Below, piece after piece: positions 41,275-50,067 of a DNA stretch of 64,000 nt. The position numbers were made by a program, and so were the translations under genes. Under the pieces are notes generated by a model. That model had not been told where the DNA came from, searched no databases, and worked only from the letters and a program-made list of their open reading frames with translations. This DNA comes from Thalassospira sp. HF15 (GTDB lineage: Bacteria; Pseudomonadota; Alphaproteobacteria; Rhodospirillales; Thalassospiraceae): contig NZ_JAAVKI010000004.1 of the NCBI RefSeq assembly GCF_011806525.1, positions 487,638-551,637 of the forward strand. The letters run 5' to 3'. The stretch's first letter is position 1, and each line of letters opens with the position of its first letter.

Positions 41275-42417
41275 ATGACCAAGTTCAATTCCGGCCCCAA
41301 ACTTAACCGGCGCACACTTCTTAAAGGATCGCTTGCCGCCGGCTCGGCATTCGCAATGCCTGCGATTATCAGCAAAAAAGCACTCGCTTCGTCGGGCGAA
41401 ATCAACATTTTGATGTGGTCCGATTACCTGCCGGAAACGTTCCTCAAATCGTTTACCGATGCAACGGGCATCACCGTGAACTACACCGGCATCGGTTCGA
41501 ACGAGGAAATCATCAACAAGATGAAGGCTTCCAAAGGTCGTGGCTTTGATATCGTGTCGCCGACCAACAACCGTGCCCTTCAGTGGAAGGCACTGGAACT
41601 GCTTCAGCCGTTCGACATGTCCAAAGTCGCCATCGAGGCCGTCAACCCGGCAATGGCGAAAATCGGCAGCACCGATTGGGCATTCGAAGCTGGCACCACC
41701 TATTGGCTGCCACACATCTGGGGCACCGAGGGCATGGCATGGCGTACCGACCAGTTCCAGCCGGACGGCACCTTCCCGTCCTATGGTGATGTCTGGGCCG
41801 AAGAAAACGCTGGCAAAACCATGGGCCGTGCGCATTCCATGATGCTCGGTGCTGGTCTTTACATGGAAACCATCGGCGAACTGGCACCGGGTTCGGTCTG
41901 GAAAGCCTACACCTCAGAAGAGGAAATGCGCCCTGTTTGGGACAAGATCACCGAATGGTGCATCGCGCGCAAAGGCAATATCAAACTGATCTGGAACGAT
42001 GCCGACACCCAGAAGAACGGTCTTCTGAACGAGGGCGTTATCGTCGGTCAGACCTGGGATGGCCCGCCGCTTGCCCTGAAAACCGCAGGTGAGCCGGTCA
42101 TGTACCGTGCACCGAAAGAAGGTGCCTTGGCATGGGTCGATGGCCTTGCACTGCCGACTGGTGCCGAGAACATCGAACAGGTTTATGAGTTCATCAAATA
42201 TGCCTACATGCCGGAACTGGCAGGTGAGGCAATTGACCATCACGGTTACAACTCCCCGGTTCTGGGTGCCGACAAGTTCGCTGGCGAAGCCTATGCCAAG
42301 AACTTTGCCGATGCCTATCCGGGCGAAGCACTGGCCAACCTCAACCCGTGGCCGTCTGAACCGCAGTGGTATGCCGACATGCGTACCGAGTATGTGAACC
42401 GCTTCGAAAGCGCTTAA
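41275..42417 (+). CDS. Polyamine-type ABC transporter substrate-binding protein (PotD/PotF-like)
   Basis: The 380-residue protein has a twin-arginine signal (NRRTLLKGSLAAGSAFAMP), so it is probably exported folded by Tat. The mature part matches the spermidine/putrescine-binding family: EINILMWSDYLPETFLKSF near residue 42 and WGTEGMAWRTDQF near 140. ATG 41275 follows AGGAG and gives a normal leader. It feeds the ATPase and two permeases encoded next. The ligand may be a polyamine or a related amine; residues that would settle this were not analysed. Confidence 0.86.
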   Translation: MTKFNSGPKLNRRTLLKGSLAAGSAFAMPAIISKKALASSGEINILMWSDYLPETFLKSFTDATGITVNYTGIGSNEEIINKMKASKGRGFDIVSPTNNRALQWKALELLQPFDMSKVAIEAVNPAMAKIGSTDWAFEAGTTYWLPHIWGTEGMAWRTDQFQPDGTFPSYGDVWAEENAGKTMGRAHSMMLGAGLYMETIGELAPGSVWKAYTSEEEMRPVWDKITEWCIARKGNIKLIWNDADTQKNGLLNEGVIVGQTWDGPPLALKTAGEPVMYRAPKEGALAWVDGLALPTGAENIEQVYEFIKYAYMPELAGEAIDHHGYNSPVLGADKFAGEAYAKNFADAYPGEALANLNPWPSEPQWYADMRTEYVNRFESA

Positions 42418-42428
42418 ATCCGATTTTG

Positions 42429-42461
42429 GGGCGGCACGACTTGGCGCGTGCCGCCCTTTTT
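42429..42461 (+). terminator. Hairpin with T-run after the substrate-binding gene
   Basis: GGGCGGCACG (42429-42438) pairs perfectly with CGTGCCGCCC (42447-42456), followed by TTTTT. It probably attenuates transcription so that the binding protein is made in excess over the permease. Confidence 0.8.
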
Positions 42462-42559
42462 GGGTTTTCGGCCTGATCCATTTCAAACAACAATAATTCC
42501 GGTGTCGCCTGTCATTTCGGTGATCGGGGCTTTGACGTTTTCAGGGGGTTGTCAGTTCT

Positions 42560-43657
42560 ATGACCAAAGAAGTTTCGCTTGAGCATGTCTGGGTGGAGTT
42601 CGGCGAATTCACCGCTGTCCATAAAGCAAATCTGAACATCGCGGGTGGCGAGTTCTTTTCATTCCTTGGCCCGTCGGGCTGTGGCAAGACAACACTACTG
42701 CGCTGTATTTCCGGTTTTCAGGAACCCACACGCGGCAAGGTCAAGATCGGCGGTCAGGACATGCGCGGTGTCGGACCGAACAAACGGCCCACTGCCCTTA
42801 TTTTCCAAAACCTTGCGCTTTTCCCACTGCGTTCGATTGCCGACAACATCGCCTTCCCGCTGGAAGTGCGCGGTGTTGACAAGAAAACCCGGCGTAAACG
42901 CGCTGATGAGTTGCTTGAACTGATTGCCCTGCCTGGTCAGGGCGACAAAAAGGTCAGCGAGCTTTCCGGTGGTCAGAAACAGCGCGTTGCGATTGCGCGC
43001 GCCCTTGCGGTTGAACCGGACATCCTGCTTCTGGACGAACCACTTTCGGCGCTTGACCTTAAACTGCGTCAACACATGCGCACAGAATTGCGCGCCATTC
43101 AAAAACAGGTTGGTCTGACCTTTATCTATATCACCCACGATCAGGGTGAGGCGCTGACCATGTCAGACCGCATTGCCGTGATGAACAAGGGCAAGATCGA
43201 ACAGATCGGTGATGGCAAGGCGATCTATGATCACCCGACAACAAGCTTCGTGGCATCCTTTGTCGGTGAAAACAACGTGCTTGAAGCAACGGTTCTTTCC
43301 AATGACGGCAAGGCGATGCAAGTTGATGCCGGTCTGGGAACACCATTTACGGTCGAAAACCATCCGGCGGGTGGACCGGCCTTGGCACCCGGCGATGCGT
43401 GTCATCTGTTCGTGCGTCCGGAAGCCCTTCGGCTATCAAAGGACGAAAGTGCCATCAATCAGTTCAGCACCAATTTCGTCACCGAAGAGTTCGAAGGCAA
43501 CATGCGCCACATCGTGATGAACGCGAATGGCAAGGACCTCAAACTTTCGCTGATCAATGATGGCACCAACGCGATTGATGCCAATGCCCCGGTCAAACTC
43601 GATTTCGCACCGGAAATGGGCATTGCGCTCAAGCCGGGCGAATTGGCCAGCGCGTAA
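42560..43657 (+). CDS. Polyamine-type ABC transporter ATPase (PotA-like)
   Basis: The 365-residue protein has Walker A GPSGCGKTT near residue 36, signature LSGGQKQR near 133, and Walker B ILLLDEPLSALD near 155. A C-terminal TOBE domain starts near residue 275. It energises import by the two permeases that follow. The gene starts 142 bases after the binding-protein gene, beyond the hairpin, and ends 13 bases before the first permease gene. Length is normal for PotA/PotG. Confidence 0.92.
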   Translation: MTKEVSLEHVWVEFGEFTAVHKANLNIAGGEFFSFLGPSGCGKTTLLRCISGFQEPTRGKVKIGGQDMRGVGPNKRPTALIFQNLALFPLRSIADNIAFPLEVRGVDKKTRRKRADELLELIALPGQGDKKVSELSGGQKQRVAIARALAVEPDILLLDEPLSALDLKLRQHMRTELRAIQKQVGLTFIYITHDQGEALTMSDRIAVMNKGKIEQIGDGKAIYDHPTTSFVASFVGENNVLEATVLSNDGKAMQVDAGLGTPFTVENHPAGGPALAPGDACHLFVRPEALRLSKDESAINQFSTNFVTEEFEGNMRHIVMNANGKDLKLSLINDGTNAIDANAPVKLDFAPEMGIALKPGELASA

Positions 43658-43670
43658 GGGGGCCCGTATC

Positions 43671-44591
43671 ATGCGTGATCTTTTTTACGATCTTGTCAGA
43701 CGCAACGGGATGGCGGTTTCGATCTATCTGATGCTTGCTGTCAGCCTTTGGGTGTTCATCTTGATCATCCTGCCGCAGTTGACCATGCTGGACTATTCGT
43801 TCCGCTTTAACCTGCCACCGGCCAAAATTGGTGGACCGGAAGACGTTTATACCCTTGAGCAATATCGATACTTCTTCCAGGGAAGTGGCGCTTCGGACGG
43901 GTTTAACGCCCTTGATATCGGCATCCTGTTCAAAACATTGCTTGCGGCGGTGTTTGTCACAGTTTTCGATTTGATCATCTGTTACCCGGTTGCCTTTGTT
44001 CTGGCGAAATCTTCAACCGGTGCCAAGGCACGCTTGCTGGTTCTGGCCCTTATTGTCCCGTACTGGATCAACGAAATCCTGCGTGCCTTTGCATTTCGTA
44101 TTCTGTTTGGCGCGACGGGCGTGATCAATGAAACCGGCATGGGGCTTGGGCTTTGGGATACACCGATTGACTTTATCCGTCAGGATGTCGCGCTCTATGC
44201 CGGGTTGGCCTATGCCTACATCCTTCTGATGATCTTCCCGCTTTATAACGCGATTGAAAGCCTTGATCGCAACCAGATCGAAGCGGCGCGTGACATGGGG
44301 GCAAGCTGGTGGCAGGTCCATGCCAAGGTGGTCATTCCCTACGCCAAGCCGGGAATTGCATCCGGCATGACCATGGTCTTCATGCTGACATCCGGCGCAC
44401 TTGCCGCACCGCAAATTTTGGGTGGCCCATCGAACCTGTGGTTCACGCAGCTGGTCTATCAATGGTTTAACTCCGGCGGCAACTGGCCGCGCGGGTCGGC
44501 CTACGCGATGGTCCTTCTGATTGTTTGTATCGCGCTTGTCCTGCTGGTGATGCGCCTGTTCAAGGTTTCGATCGGGGAGATCAAACAATGA
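43671..44591 (+). CDS. Polyamine-type ABC transporter permease 1 (PotB-like)
   Basis: The 306-residue protein has about six membrane segments and the inner-membrane permease EAA-type loop (EAARDMGASWWQVHAKVVIPYAKPG) near residue 203. ATG 43671 follows AAGGGGG. Its stop overlaps the start of the next permease gene by four bases (ATGA). It pairs with that protein to form the channel. Confidence 0.9.
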   Translation: MRDLFYDLVRRNGMAVSIYLMLAVSLWVFILIILPQLTMLDYSFRFNLPPAKIGGPEDVYTLEQYRYFFQGSGASDGFNALDIGILFKTLLAAVFVTVFDLIICYPVAFVLAKSSTGAKARLLVLALIVPYWINEILRAFAFRILFGATGVINETGMGLGLWDTPIDFIRQDVALYAGLAYAYILLMIFPLYNAIESLDRNQIEAARDMGASWWQVHAKVVIPYAKPGIASGMTMVFMLTSGALAAPQILGGPSNLWFTQLVYQWFNSGGNWPRGSAYAMVLLIVCIALVLLVMRLFKVSIGEIKQ

Positions 44592-45748
44592 AGATGAAAT
44601 CCCCGACTGCATTGATACCCGGTCTGTATCTGACCCTGTTCTTTGCCTATTTGTTCGGACCGCTGATCATTATGGTGATCACTGCGTTCAACTCATCCAC
44701 CTTCCCGCGCGTGTCACCTTGGGAATGCTTTACCACCGACTGGTTTGGCAAACTTGCAAGCGATGACAAGCTTCTTTCCGGTCTTGGCAATTCGCTTTTG
44801 ATCGGGGTTGGTGTTGTGTGTGTTGCCATCCCGATTGGTCTGGCTGCGGCGATCACGCTTTCGCAGGTTGGGCCTAAATTGCGGGCAGCGCTTTATACGA
44901 TCTTTATTGCCCCCATTCTGGTTCCGGGCGTTGTGATTGGTCTTTCGACCCTGATTTTCTGGGACCGGATTGGCACATTGTTCAATGCGCCCTATGAGAG
45001 TTTCTTCTATGACGGGACGTTCCTGACGATCTTTGGTCAGGTCACCTTTATCGCGGCCTATTCGATGCTGGTGTTCCTGTCGCGCATTCAGCGGTTTGAC
45101 ACCACGCTCACCGAGGCGGCCCTTGATATGGGGGCAACCCCGACGCAGGCCTTTGTTAAAGTGCTTTTGCCGTTCATGGCACCGGCAATTGGTTCGGCCA
45201 CGGTTCTGGCGTTTCTGGCATCGCTTGAAAACTACAACACCACGGTGTTTACGATTGTCTCAAGCAGCACCTTTACCACCGTTCTGTCATCGAAGGTGCG
45301 CTATGGTCTTGATCCATCGATCTCGGCTGTCGCGGTAATCATTATTGCCATCACCCTGATCGGGGCGATCATTTATGAATGCCGTAATCGCTATCACACC
45401 AAGGGCTGGGCACATGTGATTGCCGAACGTCCGGCTTTGAAAATCGCAACCCATCCGGGAACGATTGCTGCGATCTTGGGTGTTCTGACACTTGCTGCCG
45501 TTCTGTTCATCCAGAACCATGATTCAAGTGTCTGCACGGCTCAGATCCTTGAAGAAAAGCGTGCTCTGCAGCAAAAGCTGATGGAAGAGCAATCATTGAA
45601 CACGCAGGAACAAACTGTTCCGGCACCGACCATGCCCAACCTTGGCCCAGTCGGTGGTGATGAAGGTGGTGCGTCGGCGCCAAGCCCGTTTGGCAGCAAC
45701 ATCTTCTCGCCCGAAAACCTTGGGACAAGTGCGCCGGACGGCCAGTAA
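44588..45748 (+). CDS. Polyamine-type ABC transporter permease 2 (PotC-like) with C-terminal extension
   Basis: The first 265 residues are a normal PotC-like permease with about six membrane segments and the EAA loop (EAALDMGATPTQAFVKVLLPFMAP). The protein continues to 386 residues. The extra part has a basic linker, a seventh helix (TIAAILGVLTLAAVLFIQ), a short coiled-coil stretch (ILEEKRALQQKLMEEQ) and a Pro/Gly/Ser-rich tail. PotC proteins are normally about 265-290 residues. The extension is in the same frame with no sign of frameshift, and the terminator comes directly after it. Its role is unknown. Confidence 0.88.
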   Translation: MKMKSPTALIPGLYLTLFFAYLFGPLIIMVITAFNSSTFPRVSPWECFTTDWFGKLASDDKLLSGLGNSLLIGVGVVCVAIPIGLAAAITLSQVGPKLRAALYTIFIAPILVPGVVIGLSTLIFWDRIGTLFNAPYESFFYDGTFLTIFGQVTFIAAYSMLVFLSRIQRFDTTLTEAALDMGATPTQAFVKVLLPFMAPAIGSATVLAFLASLENYNTTVFTIVSSSTFTTVLSSKVRYGLDPSISAVAVIIIAITLIGAIIYECRNRYHTKGWAHVIAERPALKIATHPGTIAAILGVLTLAAVLFIQNHDSSVCTAQILEEKRALQQKLMEEQSLNTQEQTVPAPTMPNLGPVGGDEGGASAPSPFGSNIFSPENLGTSAPDGQ

Positions 45749-45775
45749 AACGGGCTTCCCGGCAACCTGACCAAC

Positions 45776-45808
45776 AAAAAGGGCAGCACATCATGTGCTG
45801 CCCTTTTG
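45776..45808. terminator. Bidirectional terminator between transporter and RidA operons
   Basis: AAAAGGGCAGCACA (45777-45790) and its exact complement (45794-45807) form a perfect 14-bp stem with a TCA loop. It serves the converging permease and RidA genes. Confidence 0.92.
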
Positions 45809-45831
45809 CGTTAAGAAGCGTGAAATCGTAA

Positions 45832-46227
45832 TCAGGACGGGATGGCGGCGGTTGCCTCGATCTCGACCACCGCTTCGTCTTCGACCAGTTCCTTGACGAC
45901 GACCATGGTCATGGCCGGGAAATGCTTGCCAAGGATACGTTGATAGGCCTGCCCGACTTCGCGCTGATGGGCGAGATATTCCTTCTTGTCGGTGACATAC
46001 CAGGTCAGACGGGCAAGGTGTTCCGGTTTGCCACCGGCGGCTTCGAGAACGGCGACAATGTTTTTAAGCGCCTGTTCCATCTGTCCGACAAAATCCTTGG
46101 CAACAAAGACCTGGTCTTCGTTCCAACCAATCTGGCCGCCAATGTAAAGTCGTGCGCCATCGGCCAATACGCCGTTGGCATACCCCTTGGGCTGTTTCCA
46201 TCCGTCTGGCTGAATGATTTTATGCAT
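45832..46227 (-). CDS. RidA/YjgF-family enamine/imine deaminase
   Basis: The 131-residue protein matches RidA, with GWNEDQVFVAKDFVGQMEQALKNI and the VEIEATAAIPS end. RidA proteins hydrolyse reactive enamines or imines to ketones and ammonia. It is the last gene of the LIV-type transporter operon, next to the tryptophan/anthranilate cluster. The aminobenzoyl-CoA route produces an enamine-type CoA ester, so a role in its deamination is plausible but inferred. Its start overlaps the thioesterase gene by eight bases. Confidence 0.85.
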   Translation of the reverse strand: MHKIIQPDGWKQPKGYANGVLADGARLYIGGQIGWNEDQVFVAKDFVGQMEQALKNIVAVLEAAGGKPEHLARLTWYVTDKKEYLAHQREVGQAYQRILGKHFPAMTMVVVKELVEDEAVVEIEATAAIPS

Positions 46228-46651
46228 TGTTTTCTACCACTTGATTGATTTCTTTTTCGATTTTGGCACGCAAATCATCTGGCCATGCCACTGACTTTCC
46301 GGCCCCGTGCTTTGTAAAGACCAGGGTCACGGTTGTTTTCAGGCGTTGCTCGGCACCTGACCGTGCGGTGATGTCCAGTTCAAGGCTGGACCGCCCGATC
46401 CGCGTTGGGACCAGACAAAATTCCAGAATATCGCCAAGCTTGCTTGGTGCGGTAAAAGCGATACTCAGGGCTGCGGTCGGAACAGCCACCTGCATCGGGC
46501 CATGCATGGTCGGAAACCCGAACCCGATGACCTGATCAAACCATTCCTCGACCGTGGCATTCACCATCTCGAAATAGCGAGGATAAAAAACAATCCCCGC
46601 CGGATCGCAATGTTGAAACATGACTTTCTGTTGATGGGTGAATGCCGCCAT
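46220..46651 (-). CDS. Acyl-CoA thioesterase (4-hydroxybenzoyl-CoA thioesterase family)
   Basis: The 143-residue hotdog-fold protein has the family active-site segment HCDPAGIVFYPRYFEM near residue 15, with the catalytic Asp. It hydrolyses aryl- or acyl-CoA esters. It may release CoA from dead-end aminobenzoyl or ring-derived CoA esters made by the neighbouring pathway. The ATG at 46651 begins one base after the LivF stop, so the two genes are tightly linked. The exact substrate is unknown. Confidence 0.82.
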   Translation of the reverse strand: MAAFTHQQKVMFQHCDPAGIVFYPRYFEMVNATVEEWFDQVIGFGFPTMHGPMQVAVPTAALSIAFTAPSKLGDILEFCLVPTRIGRSSLELDITARSGAEQRLKTTVTLVFTKHGAGKSVAWPDDLRAKIEKEINQVVENNA

Positions 46652-46652
46652 G

Positions 46653-47342
46653 TCAGACCCCCAGATACCGGTCGGCAAGGTCGTCGGTCAGCTCATTCAC
46701 CGCCCCGGTCCAAGCCGTAATGCCCTTCTCGACGATCACATAGCGATCGGCGACACCCGAAAGTTCCTTAAGCGACTTGTCGACGACAAGGATCGTCAGA
46801 CCCGATGCTTTAAGCTGATTGATCGCCGCCCAGATTTCCTGACGCACGACCGGTGCCAAGCCCTCGGTTGCTTCATCAAGGATCAGCAAACGCGGATTGG
46901 TCATCAGTGCCCGACCAATTGCCAGCATCTGTTGTTCGCCACCAGAAAGGGTCAACGCCTTTTGATCGCGCCGTTCGGCCAAACGCGGGAAAAGCCCCGC
47001 CACCCTGTCAAAATCCCATTCGCCCGGACGGGCCGCTGCGATCAGATTTTCGGTCACACTCAGTTGGGCAAAGCACCGGCGCCCTTCTGGCACCAGACCA
47101 AGGCCAAGGCGGGCGGCCTTATGTGATGGCATCTTTGCCAGATCCTGCCCAGCAAAGCGGATCGAACCATCACGATGATCCATCATGCGACAGATGGTCT
47201 TGATCGTTGTCGTCTTGCCCATGCCGTTGCGGCCCATGAGTGCCACCGCCTCGCCCTCATTGAGTGACAAATCAATGCCAAACAGGGCCTGCGAAGCGCC
47301 GTAAAAAGCAGTCACGCCACTCAGTTCGAGAAGTGCAGTCAT
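46653..47342 (-). CDS. livF: Branched-chain-type ABC transporter ATPase (LivF-like)
   Basis: The 229-residue ATPase has Walker A GRNGMGKTT near residue 36, signature LSGGEQQM near 130, and Walker B LILDEATEGLAP. It is the smaller of the two ATPases of HAAT-family importers. GGAGG lies upstream of ATG 47342, within the end of livG. Given the nearby kynurenine/anthranilate genes the cargo is probably an aromatic compound and not leucine. Confidence 0.9.
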   Translation of the reverse strand: MTALLELSGVTAFYGASQALFGIDLSLNEGEAVALMGRNGMGKTTTIKTICRMMDHRDGSIRFAGQDLAKMPSHKAARLGLGLVPEGRRCFAQLSVTENLIAAARPGEWDFDRVAGLFPRLAERRDQKALTLSGGEQQMLAIGRALMTNPRLLILDEATEGLAPVVRQEIWAAINQLKASGLTILVVDKSLKELSGVADRYVIVEKGITAWTGAVNELTDDLADRYLGV

Positions 47343-47343
47343 A

Positions 47344-48093
47344 TCAGGCGTCCTCCCCGAGATAGGCACGTTTGACATCATCATTGCCGCGAATTTCATC
47401 AACCGTGCCAGTGGCGATGATCCGGCCATAGACCAGAACCGAAATCCGGTCTGCCAAGGCAAAGACCGCATCCATGTCATGTTCAACCAAAAGGATCGGA
47501 GCCTGTGAGCGCAATCCATCAAGGAAACCGGTCAGACGTTTGGAACCTTCCGGCCCCATCCCGGCCATCGGTTCGTCCAGCAGGAACGCCTTGGGTTCAA
47601 GTGCAAGGGCGACCGCCATTTCAAGCTGGCGACGTTCGCCGTGCGATATATCGGCAGCACGCATTTGCGCCCGATCTGCCAATCCAACCCGTTCAAGCTG
47701 CGCCATCGCCGGTTCGACCAGCGACTTGTCACCCAGAACCGGCTTGAAGATCCGGAATATCTGGCCACTGACCGATTGGCGCGCCAGCATGACGTTTTGC
47801 AGGACCGAGAATTCCGGCATCAGCGATGACACCTGAAACGTTCGCGCAAGCCCCATACGCGACCGTGCCACCGCATCAAACCCGTTGATGTTCTGACCGT
47901 CGAAATGAATATCGCCACTGTCAGACTTAATCTCGCCCGCGATCTGTTTGATCAAGGTCGATTTACCCGCCCCGTTCGGACCGATCAGAGCGTGGATTTC
48001 ACCCGGGCGCAAATCAAGCGTGACATTGTCACTGGCCAGAAGCGATCCGAACTGTTTGGTGACATTGGAAAGCGAAAGAATGGCATCAGACAT
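47344..48093 (-). CDS. livG: Branched-chain-type ABC transporter ATPase (LivG-like)
   Basis: The 249-residue protein has Walker A GPNGAGKST near residue 38, signature ISHGERRQLE near 148, and Walker B FLLDEPMAGMGPEG near 168. SHGE replaces the usual SGGE, a common variant in LivG. It pairs with LivF. The start overlaps the livM stop by eight bases. Confidence 0.9.
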   Translation of the reverse strand: MSDAILSLSNVTKQFGSLLASDNVTLDLRPGEIHALIGPNGAGKSTLIKQIAGEIKSDSGDIHFDGQNINGFDAVARSRMGLARTFQVSSLMPEFSVLQNVMLARQSVSGQIFRIFKPVLGDKSLVEPAMAQLERVGLADRAQMRAADISHGERRQLEMAVALALEPKAFLLDEPMAGMGPEGSKRLTGFLDGLRSQAPILLVEHDMDAVFALADRISVLVYGRIIATGTVDEIRGNDDVKRAYLGEDA

Positions 48094-49072
48094 GTTTACG
48101 CTCCCCCGCCAGAACACCGACAAGTCCACCGCGTGCAAACAGCACGACCAGAAGCAACAGGACACCCAGCGGCAACTGCCAGAATTCCCAAACACCCCCC
48201 AGAAGATGTTCCAGAATGATATAAAGGGCCGCCCCAGCAAGCGGGCCAAACAAACGGCCTACCCCGCCCAGAATGACAAACACCATGATTTCACCGGACA
48301 TATGCCAGGACAGCATTGTCGGGCTGACAAAACGATTGAGGTCAGCATAAAGCGCCCCGGCAAGGGCAGTGATCATTGCCGAAATCACAAAGGCGACCAG
48401 ACGAATGCGAAACGGCGCAATACCAACGGCGGTCATGCGTTGCGGGTTCTGCCGCGCGCCCTGAAGGGCGAGCCCGAAGCGAGAGCGGATCAGCACGGCC
48501 GAGAACACCATCGTAATCGCCAGCATCACGGCACAGAGCGCAAAGAAGCTGATCGGATCAAGGGTATTGATGCCCGGGAAGCCATTGCGAACATAAATCG
48601 ACAACCCGTCTTCACCGCCGTAGGCAGGCCAGGAAATCGCGAAGTAATAGATCATCTGCGCAAAGGCCAGCGTGATCATGATGAAATAGACCCCGCTTGT
48701 CCTAAGCGTGATCGCCCCGATTACCAGCGCAATCAATGCCGACGCGATCAAGGCAACAATCCAGATGACAATCATCTGGGTCGTGCCTTCGATCAGGAAC
48801 GGGCTTTCCATGATCGGCTCATAATTCAGCGCATGGCTGGCAAGGATCCCGGCCGCATAACCGCCAATGCCAAAGAACGCCGCATGGCCGAACGACACAA
48901 GCCCGCCATAGCCAAGCACAAGGTTAAGCCCGACACCTGCCATGGCAAAGATCGCAACCTTGGTGGCAAGAGTAATGATGAAAGGTTCATCCATGCCAAG
49001 CGCGATCAGCGGTACCGCGACCAGCGCAAAGGCAAGAATGGTATTAATCAGAAATTCGCGGTTCATGGTCAT
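48086..49072 (-). CDS. livM: Branched-chain-type ABC transporter permease (LivM-like)
   Basis: The 328-residue protein has about nine hydrophobic segments and the family motif NLVLGYGGLVSFGHAAFFGIGGY near residue 55. The conserved RIRLVAFVISAMITALAGALYA lies further on. It forms the translocation pore with LivH. Its ATG overlaps the livH stop by one base (TGATG). Confidence 0.9.
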   Translation of the reverse strand: MTMNREFLINTILAFALVAVPLIALGMDEPFIITLATKVAIFAMAGVGLNLVLGYGGLVSFGHAAFFGIGGYAAGILASHALNYEPIMESPFLIEGTTQMIVIWIVALIASALIALVIGAITLRTSGVYFIMITLAFAQMIYYFAISWPAYGGEDGLSIYVRNGFPGINTLDPISFFALCAVMLAITMVFSAVLIRSRFGLALQGARQNPQRMTAVGIAPFRIRLVAFVISAMITALAGALYADLNRFVSPTMLSWHMSGEIMVFVILGGVGRLFGPLAGAALYIILEHLLGGVWEFWQLPLGVLLLLVVLFARGGLVGVLAGERKHV

Positions 49073-49989
49073 CAGGAAGTCGCCCCGAACAGACCGCTTG
49101 GCCGCAGGAACAGAACCAGCGCCATCACGATATAAATCAACATGGATGCCAGTGCCGAGCCAATGGCCGTGGCACTTGACGGATCAAGGAAGGTTGCAAA
49201 GGCGTGCGGCAACAAAAACCGGCCCATCGTATCGGTAAAGCCAACCAGCAGGGAACCAACCAGGGCCCCCTTGATAGAACCGATACCGCCGATGACGATC
49301 ACGACGAAGGCCAAAATCAAAACCGGCTCGCCCATACCAACCTGCACCGATTGGGTCGTACCGACAAAGGCACCAGCCAACCCGGCCAAGGCCGCGCCAA
49401 GGGCAAAGACAATCGTGTAAAGTCGATCAATGTCGACACCAAGGGCTGCAATCATGCCACGGTCAGCCTCGCCCGCACGGATACGGATGCCAAGACGGGT
49501 TTTACCAATCAGCAGGAACAAACCGGCGGCGACAAGAAGCCCGGCCACAATAATGGCCAAACGGAAAATAGGGTATTGCGATCCGCCCGGCAGGATAACG
49601 GTGCCGGTCAGAAAATCGGGAACACTTAAAAACAATGGGAAGGATCCGAAAATCCAGCGTGTGCCTTCGGAAAAAATCAAAATAAGCGCAAAAGTCGCCA
49701 GAACCTGATCGAGATGATCACGATTATAAAGACGGCGAATAATCAACATTTCGACCAGCGCACCGGCGATGGCAGCCGCCATCAGGCTGGCAACAAGGCC
49801 GAGCCAGAACGAACCGGTCCACGCAGCCACAGCGGCACAGGCAAATGCACCAACCATATAGAGCGAGCCATGGGCCAGATTAATCAGCCCCATCACGCCG
49901 AAAACCAGCGTCAGACCCGATGCCATCAAAAACAGCATCACCCCGGACTGAAGGCCGTTTAGCAGCTGCTCCAGAAAAAGAGAGAACAT
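49072..49989 (-). CDS. livH: Branched-chain-type ABC transporter permease (LivH-like)
   Basis: The 305-residue protein has the LivH signature GVMGLINLAHGSLYMVGAF near residue 32 and about eight membrane segments, ending LFLRPSGLFG as usual. ATG 49989 follows GGAG. It is the first membrane gene after the binding-protein gene, 78 bases downstream. Confidence 0.9.
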   Translation of the reverse strand: MFSLFLEQLLNGLQSGVMLFLMASGLTLVFGVMGLINLAHGSLYMVGAFACAAVAAWTGSFWLGLVASLMAAAIAGALVEMLIIRRLYNRDHLDQVLATFALILIFSEGTRWIFGSFPLFLSVPDFLTGTVILPGGSQYPIFRLAIIVAGLLVAAGLFLLIGKTRLGIRIRAGEADRGMIAALGVDIDRLYTIVFALGAALAGLAGAFVGTTQSVQVGMGEPVLILAFVVIVIGGIGSIKGALVGSLLVGFTDTMGRFLLPHAFATFLDPSSATAIGSALASMLIYIVMALVLFLRPSGLFGATS

Positions 49990-50067
49990 TATTGGAAACT
50001 CCGTCACAAGGTGGTCGGGGCCGATGACAAAATCGAAACCGGCCCCTAACCTCTTGTCAGCTCGTCA

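Noticed and set aside
47948..49135. 395-codon open frame opposite livG/livM
   Set aside because: Highly basic, His/Arg/Asp-rich translation typical of an antisense frame; the Liv genes are clear.
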